From the NCBI RefSeq assembly GCF_000374525.1, contig NZ_KB894574.1:186001-250000 (forward strand): a stretch of DNA of 64,000 bases, written 5' to 3'. A program made the translations under genes and the position numbers. Positions within the stretch are counted from its first letter, which is position 1; the number at the start of each line of letters is the position of its first letter. A model generated the notes under the pieces. It was not told where the DNA came from and did no database searches. It worked only from the letters and a program-made list of their open reading frames with translations. Positions 33,742-42,434 of the stretch are shown here, piece after piece. This stretch comes from Amorphus coralli DSM 19760 (GTDB lineage Bacteria > Pseudomonadota > Alphaproteobacteria > Rhizobiales > Amorphaceae).

Positions 33742-35151
33742 ATGACCGACGAGCCGACCCCACGTAAGCGAAAGGGCCGCGCCAGATCCCGGGTCGGCGG
33801 TCCGTTCCGCCTGTTCCGTTATCTCGGCTCTTCGGGGAGCGTCGAGCCGCTGCCGAACCGCATCCAGCGGCTGGTGCTGATCGAGGAGGAACGCTCCGAG
33901 CGCCTCATCGGCTGGGTGCAGCTCGCGGTGGTCGCGACTTTCGCCACCCTCTACAGCCTGGCCCCGCGCCCGGCCGATGCCGGCATGACCATGCTGGAGC
34001 CGGTGACGGTGGCGCTCGGCATCTACTTCGTGTTCACGCTGATGCGCATCGCGATGTCGCGGATGAGCATCCTGCCCGGCTGGTTCCTGTTCATCTCCAT
34101 GGTGGTGGACACCGCGATGCTGTTCGGCCTGATCTGGTCGTTTCACATCCACTACGACCAGCCGCCCGCCTTCTCGCTGAAGGTGCCGACCTTCATGTAC
34201 ATCTTCGTGTTCATCGTGGTGCGGGCGCTGCGCTTCGACCCGCGCTACGTGATCACGCAAGGGGTGCTGGCCGCCATCGGCTGGATCGTGGTGGTCGGCT
34301 TCGCCATCGAGGGCTCGCCGCCGGGAACCATCACACGCTCCTTCACCGAATATCTGGGCGGCAACGCGATCCTGATCGGGGCGGAGTTCGACAAGGTCTT
34401 CGTGATCCTGCTGGTTACCGCGATCCTGGCGCTGGTTCTGTGGCGGGCCCGGGCAACGCTGATCACCGCCATCAGCGAGAGCACCGCGACGCGCGACATG
34501 CGCCGCTTCCTGTCGGAGGGGGTGGCGGACGTCATCACATCGTCGGAACGCGAGCTGGTCGCCGGCAACGGGGTTGAGCGCGACGCGGCGGTGCTGATGC
34601 TCGACATCCGCTCGTTCACGCCGTTTGCCACGTCCGTCTCGCCGCACCGGGTGGTGGAGGCGCTGACGCTCTATCATGGGCTCGTGGTGCCCATCGTGGA
34701 GCGCCACGACGGGGTGATCGACAAGTTCCTGGGCGACGGCGTGATGGCGAGCTTCGGCGCTGTCTCGCCCACCGACCGCCCGGCCGCTCAGGCGCTGGCT
34801 GCCCTGGAGGAGATCCTCGACGTGGTCCCGAAATGGCACGCGGCGCTCGCCGGGCGCGGCATCGACGAGAAGCTGCACATCAACGGCGCGGTGGCGGCCG
34901 GCCGGATCGTGTTCGCAACCATCGGCAACGAGGAAAGGCTAGAATACACGGTGATCGGGGAGCCCGCGAACCTGGCGGCCAAGCTGGAGAAGCACAACAA
35001 GGCGGAAGGCTGCGTCGGACTGGTGGACGCGGCGACCTATACGAGCGCGCTGGAGCAGGGCTACCAACCGCACCGGGCGGTGCGGACGCTGGATGGGCGG
35101 GCGGTGGCCGGAACGCTCGGCGAGATCGATCTGGTCGCCTACGACCCCTGA
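33742..35151 (+). CDS. Membrane-bound class III adenylate/guanylate cyclase
   Basis: 469 residues. About six membrane helices lie between residues 50 and 240. A linker then leads to a C-terminal class III cyclase domain (about 280-440). The metal-binding aspartates are in VLMLDIRSFTPFA and IDKFLGDGVMASFGA; the transition-state region reads TVIGEPANLAAKLE. The substrate-specificity Lys/Asp pair cannot be assigned with certainty, but cAMP is the usual product of such bacterial enzymes. A possible target nearby is the antiporter with a cNMP-binding domain at 25.5-28.1 kb. Confidence 0.9.
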   Translation: MTDEPTPRKRKGRARSRVGGPFRLFRYLGSSGSVEPLPNRIQRLVLIEEERSERLIGWVQLAVVATFATLYSLAPRPADAGMTMLEPVTVALGIYFVFTLMRIAMSRMSILPGWFLFISMVVDTAMLFGLIWSFHIHYDQPPAFSLKVPTFMYIFVFIVVRALRFDPRYVITQGVLAAIGWIVVVGFAIEGSPPGTITRSFTEYLGGNAILIGAEFDKVFVILLVTAILALVLWRARATLITAISESTATRDMRRFLSEGVADVITSSERELVAGNGVERDAAVLMLDIRSFTPFATSVSPHRVVEALTLYHGLVVPIVERHDGVIDKFLGDGVMASFGAVSPTDRPAAQALAALEEILDVVPKWHAALAGRGIDEKLHINGAVAAGRIVFATIGNEERLEYTVIGEPANLAAKLEKHNKAEGCVGLVDAATYTSALEQGYQPHRAVRTLDGRAVAGTLGEIDLVAYDP

Positions 35152-35294
35152 TATCCGGTGGATCCGGGGTCTGCGCGGATGCGCGAGGGTTGAACCGACC
35201 GGCTCGACGACCGTTGTCGGGAGTAAGAACAGGATGGGCGCGCGGCCGGCTCGGGCGCCCGGAGAGCCGACAAGCGCAGGGCCGACAATCCCCC

Positions 35295-35849
35295 ATGCAG
35301 ACCATTCGCGAAGCCGAGCTCGACGGGGCAAACCTCGCCATCATCGTGGCGGACATCACCACGCTGGAGGTGGACGCGATCGTCAACGCCGCCAACCAGC
35401 GACTGGCCGGCGGGGGCGGCGTCGACGGGGCCATCCACCGCGCGGCCGGACGCGAGCTGATCGAGGCCTGCCGTCGCATCGGTGGCTGTCCGACCGGCGA
35501 GGCGCGCCTGACCCGCGGATTTGCGCTGCCGGCCCGCTACGTCATCCACACGGTGGGACCGGTCTGGTCGGGCGGCACTGGCGACGAGGACGCCCTGCTG
35601 CGCTCGGCCTACGCCAACGCTCTCGACCTGGCAGCCCATAACGGCCTTCAGACGGTTGCGTTTTCCGCCATTTCGACCGGCATCTACGGCTTTCCCGCCG
35701 ACCTGGCCGCGACGATCGCGGTGGGAACGACCGCCGACTGGCTCGCTGCCCGCGTCCCGGAGCGCGGCATCACCGAGATCATCTTCTGCTGTTTTTCCGA
35801 AGACAGCGCCAATCATCACGCCACGGCCTTCGAGGCCCGTGGCCTCTAA
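35295..35849 (+). CDS. Macrodomain protein (O-acetyl-ADP-ribose deacetylase type)
   Basis: 184 residues, a single macrodomain. DITTLEVDAIVNAANQRLAGGGGVDGAIHRAAG holds the conserved Asn-Ala-Ala-Asn and Gly-rich loops that bind ADP-ribose; GEARLTRGF, YVIHTVGPVW and FSAISTGIYGFP follow, the last being the diphosphate-binding loop. Related enzymes hydrolyse O-acetyl-ADP-ribose or remove mono-ADP-ribose from proteins. The start is the ATG at 35295. It is on the same strand as, and 143 bp after, the cyclase gene; no functional link is evident. Confidence 0.93.
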   Translation: MQTIREAELDGANLAIIVADITTLEVDAIVNAANQRLAGGGGVDGAIHRAAGRELIEACRRIGGCPTGEARLTRGFALPARYVIHTVGPVWSGGTGDEDALLRSAYANALDLAAHNGLQTVAFSAISTGIYGFPADLAATIAVGTTADWLAARVPERGITEIIFCCFSEDSANHHATAFEARGL

Positions 35850-35933
35850 GCGCCACACTCACCTCGCTCGCATCGGACAGGCCGCCCGGGAGGGCGCGGC
35901 GGATGCGGGCGTCGAACAAGAGGGACTGACACC

Positions 35934-36929
35934 ATGGGCTTTCTGGAAAACGGCCGCTGGATCAACGAGGAAAAGCGGCGCTCCGACGACAGCGGCAAGT
36001 TCGCCCGCCCGGATTCCGCGTTCCGGAGCTTCGTCACCGCCGACGGCAGCGCCGGCCCGACGGGCGAAGCCGGCTTCGAGGCCGAACCGGACCGCTACCA
36101 TCTCTACGTCTCGCTGGCGTGCCCCTGGGCCCATCGCACGCTGATCATGCGGGCCATGAAGGGCCTCAACGACCAGATCGGCCTTTCGGTCGTTCACTGG
36201 CTGATGCGCGAGAATGGCTGGACCTTCGACGAGGCGCCCGGCACGTCGCCCGACACGGTCAACAACGCCGACAAGCTCCACGAGGTCTACACCGCCGCCA
36301 AGCCGGACTATACGGGCCGGGTCACGGTGCCGGTGCTCTGGGACAAGCGCCGCAACACCATCGTGTCGAACGAGTCCGCCGATATCGTCCGCATGCTGAA
36401 CTCGGCCTTCGATGCCGTCGGCGCCCAGCCCGGTGACTTCTATCCGGAGCCGCTCAGAGCGGAGATCGACGCGGTGAACGACCGCGTCTACTCAACCGTC
36501 AACAACGGCGTCTACAAGGCCGGCTTCGCCACCAGGCAGCAGGCGCACGAGGAGGCCGTGACGGAGCTCTTTGAATCCCTCGACTGGATCGAGGAGCGGC
36601 TGGCGCAGCATCGCTTCCTGGTGGGCGACCGTCTGACCGAGGCCGATATCCGGCTGTTCACGACGCTGGTGCGTTTCGACCCGGTCTATCACGGTCACTT
36701 CAAGTGCAACGTGCGGCGGCTGGCAGACTATCCGAACCTCTGGAACTACACGCGCGATCTCTACCAGCGTCCGGGGATCCGCGAGACGGTCGATTTCACC
36801 CATATCAAGCACCACTACTATGAGAGCCAGGTCTGGGTGAATCCGTCGGGCATCGTCGCCGTCGGACCGGACATCGACTTCGATGCCCCGCACGATCGCG
36901 ACCGCTTCCAGGAGGAGCTGGCCGCCTGA
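35934..36929 (+). CDS. Glutathionyl-hydroquinone reductase (YqjG/Xi-class GST)
   Basis: 331 residues, the Xi-class size. YVSLACPWAHRT carries catalytic Cys63, which in this family accepts glutathione from glutathionyl-hydroquinones. TVPVLWDKRRNTIVSNESADI is the glutathione-binding thioredoxin-fold segment. The C-terminal helical domain has LTEADIRLFTTLVRFDPVYHGHFKCN and YPNLWNYTRDLYQ, both highly conserved in YqjG/ECM4 proteins. The ATG at 35934 is behind a weak purine stretch. A palindromic repeat follows the stop codon immediately. Confidence 0.94.
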   Translation: MGFLENGRWINEEKRRSDDSGKFARPDSAFRSFVTADGSAGPTGEAGFEAEPDRYHLYVSLACPWAHRTLIMRAMKGLNDQIGLSVVHWLMRENGWTFDEAPGTSPDTVNNADKLHEVYTAAKPDYTGRVTVPVLWDKRRNTIVSNESADIVRMLNSAFDAVGAQPGDFYPEPLRAEIDAVNDRVYSTVNNGVYKAGFATRQQAHEEAVTELFESLDWIEERLAQHRFLVGDRLTEADIRLFTTLVRFDPVYHGHFKCNVRRLADYPNLWNYTRDLYQRPGIRETVDFTHIKHHYYESQVWVNPSGIVAVGPDIDFDAPHDRDRFQEELAA

Positions 36930-36976
36930 GCAATCGCAGGAAAAGTGGTCTTGCGGTTTTCCGTCCGCGATTGCGG
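36930..36976. repeat. REP-like palindromic repeat, copy 2
   Basis: Begins at the base after the TGA of the reductase gene. It shares both arms with the copy at 32209-32254, while the central segment differs (GTCTTG instead of GGAACC). The hairpin could act as a terminator or mRNA 3' stabiliser. Confidence 0.8.
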
Positions 36977-37017
36977 TCCAATAACCCCTCACGCCGAGTG
37001 CGCTTGTGCGCACCGGC

Positions 37018-37743
37018 TCAGGAAATCAGACTACGACGGAGGGCCTCGGCGACGGCATGAAGCCGGTTCGCGGCGGCAAGCTTTCGCGTGGCCGAGGCAA
37101 GGTACCAGTCGGCCGTGTGCTGCGAGATGGCGAGGATCTGGCTGATTTCCCAGCTTGTCTTGCCCTCGGCGCACCATTGAAGGCATTCGCGCTCGCGCCG
37201 GGTGAGCACGCCGCGTTCGGACGTGTCGGACACGGCATGGATGACAACGCCGGTCAGCTTGGCGTGCGCCTGCATGGCCACCATCTGCAGAAAGGAATGC
37301 GCCGACGGCGGGATCTCGCCGGCCGGACCGCCGAAAACGGCGGCCGCCGGAGCCGATGACAGGCTCCGCAACGGGAAGGCCACCCCGTCGGAGAGCCCGA
37401 AGCGGGCCGCGTCGCTGAAGAATGTTCCGGCCTCCGGCACGCCCGCGCGATCGCCGCGCACCGCCTGCCAGGTAAAGCCATCAAGGCGCTTTTCGGCGAA
37501 AGCGAGGATCGGATCGGTGTGCAGGTAGCCGGCATCGGCATAGTGCTCGACCCAGCCATCGTCCCATCGCTCGACGAGGACCGCGCGGGTTGCCGGCTTG
37601 TCGCGACTGCCGAGCCTCGTCAGCGCATAGCCGCTGAGCCCCACGCGCGGGAGCACGTCGTCGACGCTCGTGGCCACGTCGTGAACCGTTGCCGCCCGTC
37701 GCAACCGTTCGAGCGCAGCCAAGGCCGGTTCCAGAAACTCCAT
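37018..37743 (-). CDS. LuxR-type regulator with an acyl-homoserine-lactone-binding domain
   Basis: 241 residues: autoinducer-binding domain at about 15-160 and a LuxR helix-turn-helix at 175-235 (LTRRERECLQWCAEGKTSWE, then SQHTADWYLASATRKL). The positions that contact signal in TraR/LasR-type proteins look conserved: Trp64, Tyr68, Asp77-Pro78, Trp92 and Gly120. Signal binding is therefore likely. No luxI synthase lies in this window, so it is either a solo receptor or paired elsewhere. It lies between the reductase and the luciferase-like monooxygenase genes and shares no evident operon. Confidence 0.9.
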   Translation of the reverse strand: MEFLEPALAALERLRRAATVHDVATSVDDVLPRVGLSGYALTRLGSRDKPATRAVLVERWDDGWVEHYADAGYLHTDPILAFAEKRLDGFTWQAVRGDRAGVPEAGTFFSDAARFGLSDGVAFPLRSLSSAPAAAVFGGPAGEIPPSAHSFLQMVAMQAHAKLTGVVIHAVSDTSERGVLTRRERECLQWCAEGKTSWEISQILAISQHTADWYLASATRKLAAANRLHAVAEALRRSLIS

Positions 37744-38018
37744 AGAACGCTAATGCCCGATGGTCTTGCCACCGCCCCCGATTGTGGGCGCTCGGCACTG
37801 GAACGTGCACGGTACACCCGACACCCGACCCCTGTCACGCAGCCGGCCCCGCGGATGGGGATCGGACCGTGCAAGATCAGCCGAACAACGAGAAGGGCCC
37901 CCCAACTCGATGGCGACACGGCGGCACGAAAAGCGCCGCCGCCACCCTTCATTGACACCGGGCCGGATGCCGGTGGCAAGGGGGCAGCAGGCTGCAGACC
38001 CTGAAATTCCGGTGGCGA

Positions 38019-39047
38019 CTATCCCCGTAAAATTGCCATTTCGCCGTCACCCGCACGCTCGGAGGGAACCGCGCGTCTCATGAGGCGGGTCATAGACTCC
38101 TCGATCTCGACCTGGGGAATCAGCCCGAAATTGTGCAGCGTCACGAGATGGGAAACCCCCATGCCCTGAAGGGCGGAGACCTTGTCGCGCACCGTGTCGA
38201 CTCCGCCCATCAGCGACAAGCCGCTCGCCATGATGTCGTCGTAGGTCTGCTTGCGCGCATAAAGGCGGGTATCGACATAGAGATCGAACGCATCCGACGC
38301 CGCGCGCCGCGCCTCTTCGTCGGTCTCCGCGACGTGAGTATGCATCGTGACCAGAATGTCGTCCGGCGTCGGCTCGATCCCGCCGTCGGCCTGGCCGTTG
38401 CGGTAGGCCTCGACCAGCCCGGCGATGTCGTCGAAGCCGCCGACCGAGGCATAGGGGACGGTGAAGATCTTCTGGCCCTTCCTGCCGACGTGGTAAGCCG
38501 CCTCGGCAGCAAGGATCGCGACATAGACCGGCGGCGTCGGACGCTGCAGCGGCAGCACGTTGAGCGCCACGTCCTCCACTGTCCGCCACCTGCCCTGAAA
38601 GCGGACCCGTTCGCCGGAGAGCGCGCGCTGCATGATCTCCAGATTCTCGTCGAAACGCTCGCGCTTCTCGGATGGGTGCACGCCGTAGCCTTCGAACTCG
38701 TGCTTCAGGTAGCCGGACCCGACGCCGAGGACGAGACGGCCACCCGAAAGCACGTCCACCATCGCGTAGCCTTCCGCCAGCGTGAGTGGATCGTGGAAGG
38801 TGAGGATGGAAATAGCGGTGCCGAGCCGGATGCGCCGGGTGCGCTGGGCCATCGCGGACAGCATGAGCAGCGGATTGGGCACCACGCCGTATTCGTGGAA
38901 GTGGTGCTCGGCGACGAAGAAGGTGTCGTAGCCCTCCTCCTCCGCTAGTTCCGCCTGGGCAAGAACCTGAGCGTACAGATCCTGGACCGAGCGGCCGCGG
39001 CCCGGATAGTGATCCTGGACGGAGAAGATGGAGGTGCGGAACATCAT
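38019..39047 (-). CDS. Luciferase-like flavin-dependent monooxygenase (LLM family)
   Basis: 342 residues with the bacterial-luciferase TIM-barrel pattern: LAEEEGYDTFFVAEHHFHEYG near residue 34, MLSAMAQRTRRIRLGTAISIL, DVLSGGRLVLGVGSGYLKHEF, ERFDENLEIMQRAL, and PPVYVAILAAEAAYHVGRKG. It should use reduced flavin (FMNH2 or F420-like chemistry) to oxidise an unknown substrate. Two adjacent ATGs (39047 and 39044) follow GGGGAG. It is divergent from an IclR regulator across a 103-bp spacer holding repeats, so that regulator probably controls it. Confidence 0.88.
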   Translation of the reverse strand: MMFRTSIFSVQDHYPGRGRSVQDLYAQVLAQAELAEEEGYDTFFVAEHHFHEYGVVPNPLLMLSAMAQRTRRIRLGTAISILTFHDPLTLAEGYAMVDVLSGGRLVLGVGSGYLKHEFEGYGVHPSEKRERFDENLEIMQRALSGERVRFQGRWRTVEDVALNVLPLQRPTPPVYVAILAAEAAYHVGRKGQKIFTVPYASVGGFDDIAGLVEAYRNGQADGGIEPTPDDILVTMHTHVAETDEEARRAASDAFDLYVDTRLYARKQTYDDIMASGLSLMGGVDTVRDKVSALQGMGVSHLVTLHNFGLIPQVEIEESMTRLMRRAVPSERAGDGEMAILRG

Positions 39048-39109
39048 GTCGCTGTCTCCCCGACCGCCCGCGTCAATGCCGATGGCGGCGCGCAGGCTTT
39101 TTCATTTTT

Positions 39110-39135
39110 CGTAAATCGATTACACAAAGCGTAAT
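39110..39135. promoter_or_regulatory. Candidate IclR operator between divergent genes
   Basis: The inverted repeat ATTAC...GTAAT (39119-39135) overlaps a direct CGTAA repeat (39110-39114 and 39130-39134) in an AT-rich island 16-41 bp upstream of the iclR-type start. Operator role is inferred from position and symmetry. Confidence 0.35.
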
Positions 39136-39150
39136 AATCCAGAGTGGCTC

Positions 39151-39933
39151 ATGTCAACGCACCCGTCCCCGGAGGATCCGATCGCAACTGACGATGAGAC
39201 CGCCGCATCCGGCGTGCGCTCGGTAGAGGTCGGCCTGTCGCTGCTTCCCCCGCTGATCGAGGCGGGGACGCCGCTGACGCTGACAGCGATCGCCCAGGCG
39301 AGCGGGATGGCGGCACCGAAGGCGCATCGCTACCTCGCAAGCCTGGTGCGCGCCGGCCTCGTTGCCCGGGACGGCGACACCGCGCTCTACGGGCTGGGGC
39401 CGCTCGCCGTGTCGGTGGGCCTCTCCGCGCTGGGCCGGCTCGATCCGGAGCGGCGCGGGCGCGAAGCGGTCCGACGGCTGGCGCAGGACCTCGGCGCGAC
39501 GACGCTGCTCGCGGTTCTGGCCAACAAGGGGGCGACGGTGGCCGCGGTGGAGCCGGCGGCCCAATCGGTGTTCATGGCGGTGCGGACGGGCTCGGTCCTG
39601 TCGATGGCGCGCTCAGCCTCGGGCCGGGCCTTCCTCGCCTTTCACGACGATCCGGCGGTGCGGGCTGCGGCCGAAGAGGAGCTGGCACCGGAGGCGATCG
39701 ACGCGCTGGTGGCGGAAACCCGGGCAGCGGGCGTGGCCTCGGTGCGCGACACCATGCTCCCCGGCATCGCGGCGGTGGCGGCCCCGGTGTTCGATCACGA
39801 AGGCCGGGTTGTCCAGGTTCTCACCGTGCTCGGCTCCACCACCGGCTTCGACGCGAGCCCAGGCGGGCAACCGGCGCAGGCCGTCCGGGCCGAGGCCGAC
39901 GCGCTGTCGCGCGGCCTCGGCTACACAGGCTAG
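39151..39933 (+). CDS. IclR-family transcriptional regulator
   Basis: 260 residues. The N-terminal winged helix (SVEVGLSLLPPL, TLTAIAQASGMAAPKAHRYLASLVRAGLVARDG) precedes the IclR effector domain (about 85-255) with LAQDLGATTLLAVLANKGATV, TGSVLSMARSASGRAFLAF and AAVAAPVFDHEGRVVQVLTV. The N-terminus carries about 20 polar residues before the HTH. It is divergent from the luciferase-like monooxygenase gene and converges with the amidase gene (8-bp gap). The effector is unknown. Confidence 0.93.
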   Translation: MSTHPSPEDPIATDDETAASGVRSVEVGLSLLPPLIEAGTPLTLTAIAQASGMAAPKAHRYLASLVRAGLVARDGDTALYGLGPLAVSVGLSALGRLDPERRGREAVRRLAQDLGATTLLAVLANKGATVAAVEPAAQSVFMAVRTGSVLSMARSASGRAFLAFHDDPAVRAAAEEELAPEAIDALVAETRAAGVASVRDTMLPGIAAVAAPVFDHEGRVVQVLTVLGSTTGFDASPGGQPAQAVRAEADALSRGLGYTG

Positions 39934-39941
39934 GCCGTGCC

Positions 39942-41450
39942 CTATTCGCTGGCGACGGCGGGCGGCGGCAGCGTGCCGAACAGCTCTTCCATGGCAAGGC
40001 CGATGGCGAGAAGCCGCCGGTCGGTGAAGATCGGCCCGTCAAGTTCGAGCCCAACCGGCAGCCCGGCCTCCGTCAGGCCGATGGGCAGGCTCAGGCCGGG
40101 AATGCCGGCGTTGGAGCCCGGATCGGTGTTGCGGATGAAGGTCTGGAAGGTCGGCACCTGCTGGCCGTCCAACTCGACAGTCTCGCCGGACCCCTCCTTC
40201 GGCGGTGCCGCCAGAATGGTGGTCGGGAAGACAAGTGCGTCGAGACGGTTTTCCGCGAAGGTTTCCGCGTAGAGCGCCTGGAGCTGCGGACGGAAGGTGC
40301 CCATGGCCGCCTCGTAGGCTTCCAGTGGCATTGTCTTGTCGCCCACGACGAAATTGCCGAACACGAACTGCACGTCCGGGCTGGCCACGCCGTCGGCCAC
40401 CTGCTGCAGGCTCACGCCGGTCTTCCACTCATCGAGGAACGCCGGCAGGTCGCGGCCCACCTCGTAGAGCGCGATGGGAAAGCCGATTTTCTCGTTGAGC
40501 GCCATCACCTCGGGCATCTCGACCGGAACCAGCGTGACCCCAGCCTCCTGCAGCTTCGCCGTCGCCGCGTCCCATACGGTCTGCACCTCGGCGGACAGAC
40601 CACCGGTGAAGGCCTCCACGACACCAAGCCGCACGCCGTCGAGCGGCGCCGCTTCGAGACGGGTCGGCGAGGCCGTGATGACCCCGTCGAGGAGCACCAG
40701 ATCGTCGACGGTACGCGCCAGCGGCCCCGGCGTATCGCGGGTGGAGGCGATGGGCACAACGCCGGAGGCGGGGTAGCGGCCCATGCTGGGCCGCAGGCCG
40801 GCGATGCCGTTGAGCGCCGCCGGGATGCGGACCGAGCCGCCGGTGTCCGTGCCGAGCCCGCCGGGCGCCAGATGCGCGGCCACGGCGGCGCCCGTGCCAC
40901 CGGACGATCCGCCGGCGGAACGGGAGGCGTCGTAGGCGTTGGCGACGGCCCCGAAGGCGGCATTGTCGGAGGTGATGCCGAAGGCGAGCTCATGCAGGTT
41001 GGTCTTGCCGAGCACGATGGCGCCCGCCGCCTGCAGCCGCTCCACAACCGGCGCGCTGGCGTCTGAGACGAAGTCCTTGAGCGCCGGGGTGCCGCCGGTG
41101 GTGGGCAGGCCGGACACCACGATGTTGTCCTTGAAGACCAGCGGCACGCCGAGGAGCGGCTTGTCGGCGGCCTCGTCGCGCGCCAGGCGTTCGTCGGCGT
41201 CCGCCGCCGCTTCGCCGGCGGCCTGGGCGTCCAGCGTGATGAAGGCGTTCAGGTCGGAGTGCGTCTCGGCGGCCGCGGCAAGCGCCTCGACCAGTTCCAC
41301 GCTGGTGACCTGGCCGCTCCGGATCGCATCCGCCGCCCCGCGCACCGTCAGCGACCGCGGATCGTCCTGTGCCGCGGCCGGTGTCGCCGCCAGCCCGGCT
41401 CCCAGCGCAACCGCCATGGCCAGCCTGCCTCTCTTCGCAAATGTCGTCAT
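39942..41450 (-). CDS. Exported amidase-signature hydrolase
   Basis: 502 residues starting at the ATG at 41450 (GAGGGGAG upstream); the long upstream extension of the frame is antisense to the LuxR gene and not coding. A signal peptide (cleavage near PAAAQ, residue 28) predicts export, unusual for this mostly cytoplasmic family. The Ser-cisSer-Lys triad is present: Lys107 (LVFKDNIVV), Ser182 (AGGSSGGTGAA) and Ser206 (TDTGGSVRIPAALNG). The C-terminal GIPGLSLPIGLTEAGLPVGL is typical. It should hydrolyse an amide in the periplasm. The LuxR-type regulator upstream on the same strand is 134 bp away. Confidence 0.92.
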   Translation of the reverse strand: MTTFAKRGRLAMAVALGAGLAATPAAAQDDPRSLTVRGAADAIRSGQVTSVELVEALAAAAETHSDLNAFITLDAQAAGEAAADADERLARDEAADKPLLGVPLVFKDNIVVSGLPTTGGTPALKDFVSDASAPVVERLQAAGAIVLGKTNLHELAFGITSDNAAFGAVANAYDASRSAGGSSGGTGAAVAAHLAPGGLGTDTGGSVRIPAALNGIAGLRPSMGRYPASGVVPIASTRDTPGPLARTVDDLVLLDGVITASPTRLEAAPLDGVRLGVVEAFTGGLSAEVQTVWDAATAKLQEAGVTLVPVEMPEVMALNEKIGFPIALYEVGRDLPAFLDEWKTGVSLQQVADGVASPDVQFVFGNFVVGDKTMPLEAYEAAMGTFRPQLQALYAETFAENRLDALVFPTTILAAPPKEGSGETVELDGQQVPTFQTFIRNTDPGSNAGIPGLSLPIGLTEAGLPVGLELDGPIFTDRRLLAIGLAMEELFGTLPPPAVASE

Positions 41451-41584
41451 GGTGAAGTCTCCCCTCGAAGGCCCTTTGCGGACCGATACAAGAGCGTTGC
41501 CGATCCCGGGCCCACCGCCATCCTCGGAAATGATGATGGGGACGCGCGGGCCGCGAACCGGTTTCGCCTCCGCCCGGAAGCGCC

Positions 41585-42343
41585 TCAGAGCAGGGCCGCC
41601 AGCAACGCCGCGCGGGAACCGGTGTTCGTCTTGGCGAACATGTGGGTGAGGTGGGTGCGCAGCGTCGGCACGCTCATGGCGCAGGCCTCGGCGACGGTGG
41701 CGTCGGTACCGCCGGCGGCAAGTGCGCGGGCCACGTCGGTCTCGCGCGGGGTCAGCCGGTAGCGGGCGGCCGATGCCGCGATGCGCGCCTGCCGGTCGAC
41801 CGCGCCGTGGCGCTCGCCGAAGCGCTGGGCGGTGCGCATGGCTGTGGTGAAGGCCGGACCGATGAGATCGAGCAGCGCCAGTTCGCCGCGATCGAAGTTG
41901 CCGCGCCCGCGCCCGCGCCAGATCCTGAGATCGCCCACGTGCCGGACGCCGTCGTGGCCGTGATAGTTCATGCCGTAATGCAGGCCGTCGCGGGCCAGGA
42001 AGTCGTTGAAGAACTCGGTGCGCTCCAGGTCCGGCTGCTCGAGGATCTCGTTGACGTGGGTCGCCCGGGCCCGCTTCTTCAGCTCCAGCGTGATCGGATC
42101 GCGGAACTGGAAGTAGGCGGAATAGGCGTCGAGGTTGGCCGGATCCATGTTCAGGAACACGCGACCGCCGAAGGTGCGGGCGGCGGGATCCCAGACATAG
42201 GAGGCGAAGTGGTCGGCCTTCAGGAGGTCGAGCAGGATCTCGCCGGCACGCAGGCGCAGGCGGCCGGAGTCCTCGCAATCCGCAAGCGTCGTCATCAGCT
42301 TGCCGACGAGACGCACCTCGCGGGAATCGAGCGTGGTCAGCAT
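41585..42343 (-). CDS. LuxR-type HTH regulator
   Basis: 252 residues. The C-terminal LuxR/GerE helix-turn-helix is clear (LTPRETDVARALAAGGTDATVAE, then SVPTLRTHLTHMFAKT). The N-terminal ~180 residues contain SYVWDPA, YSAYFQFRDPITLEL and the WRGRGRGNFDRGELALLDLIGPAF segment common in orphan LuxR proteins that do not bind acyl-homoserine lactones; the canonical signal-contact pattern is only partly present (DP in FRDPIT). It is 134 bp upstream of the exported amidase gene on the same strand and may regulate it. Confidence 0.86.
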   Translation of the reverse strand: MLTTLDSREVRLVGKLMTTLADCEDSGRLRLRAGEILLDLLKADHFASYVWDPAARTFGGRVFLNMDPANLDAYSAYFQFRDPITLELKKRARATHVNEILEQPDLERTEFFNDFLARDGLHYGMNYHGHDGVRHVGDLRIWRGRGRGNFDRGELALLDLIGPAFTTAMRTAQRFGERHGAVDRQARIAASAARYRLTPRETDVARALAAGGTDATVAEACAMSVPTLRTHLTHMFAKTNTGSRAALLAALL

Positions 42344-42434
42344 GGCCGGATCCCCCCTCAGGATCCGGTACCGAGTGTACCGCAGCCTTGCCGCCCGTCC
42401 AGCGCCGTGCCGACAGCGGTGCCGGGCCGCAGCC

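Noticed and set aside
41451-42278. Long N-terminal extension of the amidase frame
   Set aside because: Antisense/out-of-frame with the LuxR gene; the amidase has its own ribosome binding site and signal peptide from 41450.
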